In this document: positions 55,845 through 64,000 of the stretch, one piece after another
How the letters are laid out: every line of letters starts with the position of its first letter
How positions within the stretch are numbered: position 1 is the stretch's first letter
Source of the DNA: Diaporthe sp. PMI_573
Lineage: Eukaryota > Ascomycota > Sordariomycetes > Diaporthales > Diaporthaceae
Length of the DNA: 64,000 bases
Direction of reading: 5' to 3'
Assembly (NCBI GenBank): GCA_021399435.1
Contig: JAJTUP010000010.1
Location: 62,001-126,000 of the forward strand
The notes under the pieces: generated by a model
What the model was told of the DNA's origin: nothing
The model's database searches: none
Seen by the model: the letters and a program-made list of their open reading frames with translations, nothing else
Translations under genes and position numbers: made by a program

Positions 55845-58800
55845 CGCGTCTTGACCAAGTCGTGCTCACGGGTAAGTTTGTCCATCAAGTCCGCTAATCT
55901 CGCAAAGATCTTCAACTACAGGGGCAATAAAGGGGTCGATTCTGTTTTGGGGGCCGTCAGGTGCTTGCCTTGAGGATGAACATAAAGTCATTTTCGCCCA
56001 GATCACGGACATCTTAAGGCCCGACCGAGAACGCGCGGACAGGCAGCACGGCTGTCTGCAAGCTACAGGACAGCATGCTGCGGGCGGGAAGCTTGTCGGC
56101 TTGGGCAGCAGGTTTTCATAGCAGTGATACTTCCCACACCAGAAGGCAGCTCCTGAGTGGTCTGGAACGCGTTGTTTGACTCGGTCACTCTCACGGAAAA
56201 GCGATTGAGAGATGGAGGGCAAAGCATACCCATGGACTGGGCAAAGCTTAATCGGAGCTTCTTGAGGCTCTGATCTGGGGGAGAGCGAGGGAGTTGCATC
56301 GCCCCCCGAAAGCTTCGTTGGCTTATTAACGGGGAGAAGAAGGCGTTTCCGAAGAGTGGAATTCTTTTCCGGACTTGGATTTCGCAGACGATAACAGCTC
56401 ATATAGACGAGCTATAGCTCTCTTTGTGCCCAAGTGTGTGCTCCAAGGGCTTACCGCTGCTCACGAGCTGGCATTTTATGCGTAACCATTCGCTCTCTTT
56501 ATTTCTGTTTTGTGATGTGCAGAACAGTCTGCCTGCCGATTTAGTGTGACCGCATGTCTCTCTCAGAGATTTCAGCCAAACTCGATCACCGCCTTGCTCT
56601 CTCAATATGCAGTCCATTGGCTACTGGATGCGAGTTAATCGTGGTGCTAGGAAAGGTAAAAAGAAATGCCGTAAGGGGGGCGGTTCATGGAGCTTTGATG
56701 CTGTTCGTTGAGGCTGGAAGTTTCAATTGCGTGCTGCCCACCATTTCGGATCAAAGGTTTGGAAACATGCCATCTACGCATGTCCGGGACAGTGTGGAGG
56801 GAAGCAGGAGGGAGGGACATGGCATGCACGGCGGCGTTCTCGCCGATGAGGGGCTGCAGGTGGCGGACCAACAACTGCACGACTGCATCTGTGGGGGTTC
56901 TGTTCCAAGGATGTAAACACAGATTCCTCATTTTCGACGATACTATAGTCCCGACTTGAGGAGCTTACACCGAATACATGGCGTAGATGTGCAGTAGGGG
57001 AAGATTGGAGCACATCCGTGCGTGATCGTGGTAAGATGCGGCGAGCGTCCATCGATATACACACGTACAAGAAAGGGGTGGGGGCGAAACGGTGCTTGGC
57101 ATCCTTTGGGTCGGAATCGATTCCAGAATTCCGTTGTCCGAAGGATTCAGCAACCCCTCTCCGGGCAATGGAGGGGGGAGGGAGGGTCCAAGACCAGAAG
57201 GACATAACCCGGACCCTCGGGGCGAGATTGTGTTTAAGGTTGGAAACAAGATTGCAGTGGTGTTGTGGTTGGAGGGCGCCCCTGAGATTGGACCCCTCGA
57301 CCCCTAGGCTCCTTGCAGGCATGGTCCCAGCAGCGAACTGATCTTGCTGGTTTACACGAGACCTGCTCACTCTGTTTACTTCACTGTGGTTGCAGTGTTG
57401 TAAGTGAAAACATGCGCAAGAACAATATGAGATGGAGACTTGAAATTACCCAGTCTACTTGGTACAACAGTCACCCGACAGGAGCTGCTTGTAGAGTTGT
57501 GTGAAAGTTAGTACTTGTGGTGAGCGCGTCACGCCGGCCAATGCGTCGAGCCATGCATCTTGCCACCACGACTGCTCTATTGACGCTGCTGTGATCTTTC
57601 GGCGGAAGACACGCCTGTTTATTATTAGACCAGATGGGTTGCACGCTCGTCGGGTACTTTGTAGGTGCGGCTGGGACGAACGGCTTCCCGCAGTCATGCG
57701 AACCTGTCACTGCCACCGTCAGACCGACCGTGCAGCTCAGCTGCACTGCACGTGCGAAAGTACATCGTATCGGTGATGCGGTTCATGTATCTGCCACGGC
57801 GCGTGTGGCTCAGATCCCAAACTGAAAAGGTTGGTCGGTGATAAACGCTGGGTTTCGGCCCTACCGCGGGTGGGTGGACTGTGTGTTGGTTTGTTTGTTG
57901 TCTGTGTTTGTGTCTGTGTTTGTGCTGTGTTTGTGTGTTTGGGTGATGGTGTGAGTTCGTGTCTGGCGACGGAACATGCACAGCCAGTCGTCGCGCAGCA
58001 CCAACACGGCGGCAAGACGCATGCCAGGCACGCCTGTCCTGTCTCGGGATGGCCTTGAGGAGAGAGCCTGGGCTGTCTGGCTGGTCGTGTTATTGCCCCC
58101 CGGTGGCATCGAATGACTGGTCAGGGTTGCATCGTCTGGACCGTTGGCGAGTGGATGGGATCGATTCCAGACGGATTTCAGGTTCTGCAGGTTCTGGAAG
58201 TGTGTAGCTGCAGCTGCCGAGCGTGGCGGATTGGCCTCTTGACCTGTGGACTACTGTGTATTTCGTTGATCCTGTTGATCCTTTCTTCCCATTTCAACCT
58301 TCGGACGAGATGCTATTCTACCTGTCTGTCTCCCTTGACCACTGACAGATTAATTCTCTGCCCATTTATTCTTTCCTTTTACTTTGTGTCTATGAGTTTT
58401 GTTTGTGTCGAGGCCCTTTGAACGATCTGTCAACAATAATAGCCCACATAATCGCGCACTGCATCGGCATCTTGTTTCGCCCTCGTCGGGCCACACGCAG
58501 CCGTCACATCACATCCACCCTCCAATAAAACGACCACTCAGTCAATCAATCAGTCAATAAATCCGGACTCATCAATCAGTGCAGTCCACATTTCAGCTGA
58601 CCACCACCGTCGAAGCACCGAGGCCCCACCGCCTTCATTTCAGGCCAAATCAGGTCAATCTTGTTTCCGACCTTTTTGGTCACTGACAAACCGACAAAAC
58701 CCACCTCCTACTCAGCAGTTCATAGCGTCGGGCTCGTCTTGGCCAGATTTCATCTGATCTTTTCGCACCATTGCCCGCATTGCGCGCATTGCGGAACCAG

Positions 58801-59528
58801 CCCAGGGCAGACCAGGGCCAGCACAGTCCACCGCAAAAGCACAACACAATCCCCGTCCCACCACATGCGCACACCCGCACCAGGGCGCATCCACACCCGG
58901 CCCACTCCAACCGCAAGCGCCGCCCCGCCCACATCCGATCTCCGGGTTTCACAGGCTTTTGCGACTATTCGAGGGTGAGATTGCGCAGGCCGGATAGAGA
59001 AGAGGCGAACGGGGCAGTCAGTCGAGGACAGAGCAGTCAGTCCAGGACAGCAGAGCACAGCAGAGCCTGCCTCTACATGGTCCAGGCGACGATCAGACAC
59101 AACAGACAGCAGGCAGCTGAGAACGCCACCCGAAACGGCCGGGAGGTTTGTGTCCTACTGTCGTATGTCCTGGAGGATCGCCGACTAGTTGTGTCAAAGA
59201 GAGGACATCCCTCCCAAACCCTTCCACGCCTGGCGCCTGGTTTGCTTAGGAAGAAATACCGTCATCAGCCTGTGCGGGTACACAGTAACAAGTACATGCG
59301 CTTGCGGGAGGGCAGGAAAACAAGGAGGAAAGAGGAAACAGGAAAGAGCAAGGGACAGGGAGCAAGAGGAGGGAGCCAAGCACCGCAGCCCAGCACACCA
59401 CACCATTTCCATTCCGGTCTGGTCTCTCAAAGTACTCAATCACTGTAAGCTGTGCTTGGGGTGACCAGCTGGCGCATTAACTCGACTCACGGGCCAGAGA
59501 GGGGCTTCCCTTCATTTCAATCGCGACA
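55845..59528. other. Long intergenic region
   Basis: About 3.7 kb between divergent genes. It holds a TG-rich tract (57889-57945) and no supported gene. Open frames up to 225 codons (for example plus-strand 58771-59448) overlap others and have low-complexity Arg/Gln/His/Pro composition. The right half, C/A-rich with CAATCA repeats near 58540, is probably promoter and long leader of the gene at 59529. Confidence 0.5.
57889..57945 (+). repeat. TG/TTTG-rich simple repeat
   Basis: Imperfect TGTTTGTGTC-type units over about 57 bp in intergenic DNA. Confidence 0.8.
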
Positions 59529-62500
59529 ATGTGGGACCGCTTCAGGTCGACGCCGGCAGCAGCGGCGCCCGCCCACGACCCGTCCAGCTCGACTCCGGCT
59601 TCGACGAGGCAACTGCAACTGCAACTGCAACAACAGCAAGAGCAGCAGCAACAGGGACAGCGACTGCCACCTTCCTCCACCAACATCCACAACAACACCA
59701 CCACCACATCATCGCTGCTGACCAACCCTCTTTCCAACAACAAGAGCAACACCAACACCAATAATTCCAACAGCTGGCAGCCACGATCCTCGGTAATTGC
59801 ACAGCGACAGCGACAGCAGCAACCACACCATCGTCAACACCACCAACAACACCAACAACAGCTACGATCCGCCTCGACAGACAACTACTATCCCGGCAGC
59901 GGCAGTGCAGGCGGATACGGGGGCTATCAGTACAGCATCAAGGGAGGGCCTCCTCCACCCAGGCCACTCAGGGACTTGTGCGTTGCATCTCTTCTTCATG
60001 GGCACACACGAGATTGCCCTCTCCACCGACTGTCCGAGACAAACCAGCTAACACCGCCCACGTGCTCATTCTAGCGAAGTCCCGCCTCCCGTCCAACCTC
60101 CCGCCCGCCAACAGACCTTCCCCCAGCAGTCACGACAGCAGCCACGACAACAGCTACACCCGCCCAGCGCCCACGCCCACGTGCGACACGAGTCCAAGGA
60201 CTCCATCTCCGGCCGCCCGACCTCGTCCGTCTACTCCCAGCCCTCGCCGCTGCACACCACCTTTGCGCCCCAGAACCAGAACCAGCGCGACCCGCCCAAC
60301 GTCGTGCGACACCACCAACCCGACGCCTTCGACGACGACGTCTCTCCCCCGAGCTCGCCCGAGTTGCTGTCTCCCGGAAATGTGTACGTTCTGGCCCCCC
60401 TCCCTTTCCGCGCGGACCAAATATTTTCAAGAAGAGGTGGGACAAGGCTACGGGACAATTTGCGGATCGCCTTGCCTCCACACGTCGGATCTCCGTCTCC
60501 CCTCCTGGGCCGGCGGCGGCGGCATTGGTTACGTATTGGGGGCGGCTTGAGACTGGTCTTTTCTGTCTCGCGGCCGGGCCCCGGACCCTGGGCCGCAACC
60601 CACAGTCCTACACCTGTTGCCTCGTCTCCCTTGCGCCCTGTCATTAATTTGAGTTTTGCGCTTGTCTATGTATCTGCTAACATCGCCTGTGCTCATTAAT
60701 GCAGACCCAACCTCGACATCTCCCCCATAGACGAAGAAGACGACCTCGCGTACCGCCAGCCCATGCCCAAGATGTCTGCCGTCAGTGGTCTCCCATCCCA
60801 GCAGCGGGCCGCCAGCCGCCAGGGCGAAACGCCGTCGCCGAATGCTAAATCAAACATCCCCATGATGCGCCGCGAGAAGAGGCAACAGAGAGACGCAGCT
60901 GCAGGTCGGCTGAGGGGATCCCCCAGCCAGGACCAGCTGCAGGAAACGCCGCCGCGGGAACAGGCTTTGCGCCCCACGGACAGCAGGGAAAGATTGCGAC
61001 AACCATCGCCGGTCCCGCAGTCACTGAAGGCCATGGACAGCCGGGAACGGCTGCGCCAGCCCACCGTTGACTACAGCCAGAAGCCAGGGAGCAGCAACGG
61101 CCGGCCACGCGGCGAGAAGAACCCGCGCTGGGACCCGATGACGGGGGAGATCTCCATGAACAACGAGAAGTCAAGGCCGTCCCAGGTCAAGCCGCTCGAG
61201 TTTGCACGTGGCTTTGGGCTCGGCATATCCTCGACAGCGTCGGCAGACCGCGGGGCAACATCACCCAACCCGCCCAAGAGCGCGTCGGGCATGGGCGATC
61301 GTGTGCGACAGATGGGGTCAAGAATGGGGGTGGGATCGGGTCCCAAACACCAGCCCCAGCCCCAGCCCGAGAGTAACACTGACCCCGCCGCGGCGGCGTT
61401 CACCTCCAACCGCCCGGGCTGGCGTGGCGCCTCCGGCCGGACCGCCATCGTCGAGCCCGTCAAGGACAACCCCGAAGTCGCCCCGCTCAAGATCCCAGTA
61501 CGGAGTGACAAGCGGAGCTCGCCACGGCCATTCGGCGGCCCCAGTCCCAGTCCCAGCCCGAGCCCGAGCCGCGGGCTTAGTCCTGGCGGGGTCCGGCTCG
61601 GCAGCAGTGGTGATGCTGCCATGTCCAGCCCTCCCATCAGTCCTGAAACCCAACTGAGGGAGCAGGACCAGAAACAGCAGCTTGGAGGCGGGGGTGGTGC
61701 AGGGAAGGGCCCGCTGCTGAGCCCGACCAGCCTTGGTGGCGCAATGGCCAACACCATCCGAAGAATCATCCCATCCTCGCAGCGTCTCCCCAGTGGAGCG
61801 GGAGCGGGAGGCACAAATGTAACTGCGACCGGAGTCAGTGCGAGTGTCAGCCAGCAGCAGGGCTATCCCAGCCCGCCCCTGTCGAGCAGCCCCTCCCACC
61901 CTGCCACACTCGCCCAGCAGCAATCTGCACCTGTCAATGCCAGCGGCGGCGCTAATCATGCAACCACTGCACGGATAGGAGCTGATGCGGACGCCGAGGC
62001 CGACGCAAACGCAGCTGACACCTACCTCTCTCAATCACCCTCACCGTCGTCTCCATCACCACCGCCTCCGCTATCTCAAGAACCGCAGTCTTTGTCCTCG
62101 TCTGCAGAGCCATCTCCGACCGCGTCGCAGGCACCGATTAGAAGGAAGCAGGTCGGCAGCGGCGGGCCTCCATCGGCACACTTGCATCCAGGCCGCGGAG
62201 CACACCACCAGCCTAAGGAGTCGTGGGCCTCGTCCGTCTACTCGCAACAGAACGAGGACGCCAGCCATGCACAGCAGCAGCAACGTCCCAGCGACGAGAT
62301 AGCCCCCAGGCCGACGCCCACAATCGACACCCGAAACCTTCCTGGAGCAGGCAACGCCGACTCGCCCTACGAGCAGCCGCCCTCGCGTTTCAGCGTCACC
62401 ACCTACGCGACCTCAGCACACACCTCGACGCCCCGCGAATCCCTCGAGCAGTTCGACCGCAATTACTACAACGACGCCGACGCCCCTCCGCTTCCCACTC

Positions 62501-63204
62501 CTCCCAAAGATTACGCCATGACTTCCTACCTCGACCACGAATCCGCCAGAACCAGACAACAACAACAACCCAAGGGCGCCAGCGTCATGGACCGCAGCCG
62601 GCCAAAGACCCGGAACGGCACCGGCAACTGGGACGACGAGAACGATGCCCCCGTCAAGATCAGCCTCAGCCAACCGTGGATGTCGACGGCTGGTGCCAAT
62701 AGTGCCGGCATCAACGCGCAGAACTCGCCACCGCGGGCCAGGAAAGAGGCACCCAGGGGCCCGCGCGAGCAAGCCGCCAAGGAAGGGCGGGGCCTCCTCG
62801 GCCTCCGCGTCGAATCGACAAACACCTCACGCCCCGCCTCTATCCTGTCCGTGGACAAGGCCCTCCCCGCCGCCCCGCCAGAGCTGTCGGCCGAGAATAC
62901 CAAGGACCGCGTCGCGATGCTCAACGCGCAGCTGCAGAGCCTCGGGAACAGGCGCATCAACATCAACAAGAGCATCAAGCAGATGACGGAGCTCATGCCC
63001 CAGGACAACCTGCTGGCCACCCCCGAGGTGATGCGCAAGCGCGAGATGGAGAAGCGCAAGGTGGATGACCTGCAGCAGGAGCTGGCCGACGTGCAGCGGG
63101 AGGAGCACGAGCTGGGCATGAAGCTGCACCGGGCGTACAAGAGGCTGGATCGGCAGGCAGACTACGAGCCCACGACGTTATGGGTCAGGCGCGCGACGGG
63201 GTGA
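59529..63204 (+). CDS. Large disordered protein with conserved C-terminal coiled coil
   Basis: Function unknown; C-terminal region looks like a conserved filamentous-ascomycete protein. Exons 59529-59977, 60075-60383 and 60705-63204, introns GTGCGT...TAG and GTACGT...CAG, in phase, give 1085 residues. The first 150 residues are Gln/Asn/His/Ser/Thr-rich (LQLQLQQQQEQQQQ, NNKSNTNTNNSNS). A charged short block PNLDISPIDEEDDLAYRQPM starts exon 3. Long Ser/Pro/Gly stretches follow, with two nearly identical DSRERLRQP units. The last 105 residues form a heptad-rich coiled coil with RVAMLNAQLQSLGNRRININ, EVMRKREMEKRKVDDLQQEL and EHELGMKLHRAYKRLDRQAD, ending TTLWVRRATG. It could be a scaffold or polarity protein, but no named domain supports that. 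Confidence 0.82.
59610..59660 (+). repeat. CAG/CAA-rich coding repeat (poly-Gln)
   Basis: Imperfect CAA/CAG/CTG codons encode QLQLQLQQQQEQQQQ in the N-terminus of the large disordered protein. Confidence 0.8.
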
Positions 63205-64000
63205 GTGGAGGGTTGCTTTTCTGTGCCTATTCTTCTTTTCACTTGTTTTTGCTTTTTGTTGTTCATTCAACCTTTGCTCTTGGCACTTTTTGCACTCCTC
63301 CCTTAATGTTGAGCGACAGCGCTACGATACCTCGGACCGCAGAAGACAAGCGGAAATTTTACGGATACCACGCTCGAAGAAACTTGCTACCTTGTCCATA
63401 ACATGTTTCCAAGATACTGTACAATATCACACCACCACCACACGGGGGGCTCAAACGTCCCGTGGTAGGAAGGAACCTCCCACAACCTTTTTAACTTTTC
63501 CTCCCCTGTGATATGTGATCGGGATGGCCATACCGTGATATCCATGCATGCCGTGCTGAAAACCCTCCGTTCACTCCTCACCAGTGTATGCTCCCTCCAG
63601 ATGGGGTTCAGCATGCTGTAGAGTGTACCCCATCCATCCTTCCAGTTGCTGGCCACGAACCGGTAAAAACACACAAATCAGAAATATCATTACCCACTCG
63701 AGCATGCACGTCACTCATGCACGATGATTTTACACCAGCACCATTCATTCATTCTCAGCAAACGTGCTGGCACCCACCCGCCCCCCACCCTCCAACTCCA
63801 CCCCCCACTACAAAGTCCCCCCTCCCCCCTCCACATCTTGCGGCACTACAAGGATTTGCCCCTACCCAGCACAGCATTTTTATCCACTGGGTTCTGTACG
63901 CTAAGCTAACCACCGGCTTGATTTCGCTCCTTGTTCTAGTGACCTTATATATTCCGCCTTTGGGGGCCTCGTTGTCTGTTTATTGCTGGGGTATTATTTT
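63205..64000. other. 3' region, nothing recognised
   Basis: About 800 bp after the last gene to the right edge. Pyrimidine-rich C/A stretches at 63770-63830 and no supported gene. Confidence 0.6.

Noticed and set aside
58771..59448. 225-codon plus-strand frame upstream of the large disordered protein
   Set aside because: Arg/Gln/His/Pro low complexity, overlaps minus-strand frames, more likely promoter and leader DNA.
61071..62034. Two antisense frames of about 240 codons
   Set aside because: Shadows of the low-complexity Ser/Pro-rich exon on the plus strand.
1..64000. tRNA, rRNA or CRISPR
   Set aside because: GGTTCGA-like strings (for example near 18228 and 16823) lack a matching acceptor stem or T-stem; no regularly spaced repeats.

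Overview
The window is nuclear DNA from a filamentous ascomycete (Pezizomycotina, most likely Sordariomycetes). Evidence: short GT-AG introns of about 50-130 bp, intergenic spaces of 0.5-3.7 kb, and typical families (HET domain, DUF7730-like, UstYa-like, fungal rhodopsin-domain membrane protein, Ala/Pro/Ser-rich hybrid histidine kinase, annexin, GH12). I cannot name the species. Gene models were built by reading frames on both strands and joining them at splice sites that preserve phase; no search was run.

Layout. 1-663: 5' end of an MFS sugar transporter leaving the window on the left. 664-4218: long non-coding stretch. 4219-8354: a GNAT acetyltransferase and two DUF7730-type genes. 8355-11247: a decayed CCATAGGA-core minisatellite followed by a HET-domain gene broken by two frame changes. 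12029-16199: a complete hybrid histidine kinase. 16200-24216: gene-poor DNA with a second copy of the minisatellite, two near-perfect hairpins, a third DUF7730-type gene, a DUF1917/UPF0696 gene with an in-frame stop, and an AAAP amino-acid transporter. 24217-27881: no recognisable gene. 27882-33518: a six-cysteine miniprotein, a secreted amidohydrolase/decarboxylase divergent from a 14-TM-type MFS transporter, and a single-pass Ser/Thr-rich surface protein. 34706-39350: UstYa-like (DUF3328) protein, a small Rossmann-like protein and an NAD(P)-dependent epimerase. 40500-43467: secreted Ser/Thr-rich wall protein and an annexin with a Pro/Gly/Tyr-rich arm. 46304-48917: Cys/His finger protein. 51713-55844: GH12 endoglucanase, DJ-1/PfpI protein and fungal rhodopsin-domain protein. 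59529-63204: large disordered protein ending in a basic/acidic coiled coil.

How it fits together. Most genes are ordinary monocistronic fungal genes. Candidate functional neighbourhoods are the divergent secreted decarboxylase/MFS pair (28263-32208) and the UstYa-like/Rossmann/epimerase stretch (34706-39350). I found no complete biosynthetic cluster, RiPP precursor, transposon with intact termini, tRNA, rRNA or CRISPR array. The 5-30 kb part behaves as accessory DNA: local family expansion (three DUF7730-type genes), two broken genes, and shared decayed repeats.
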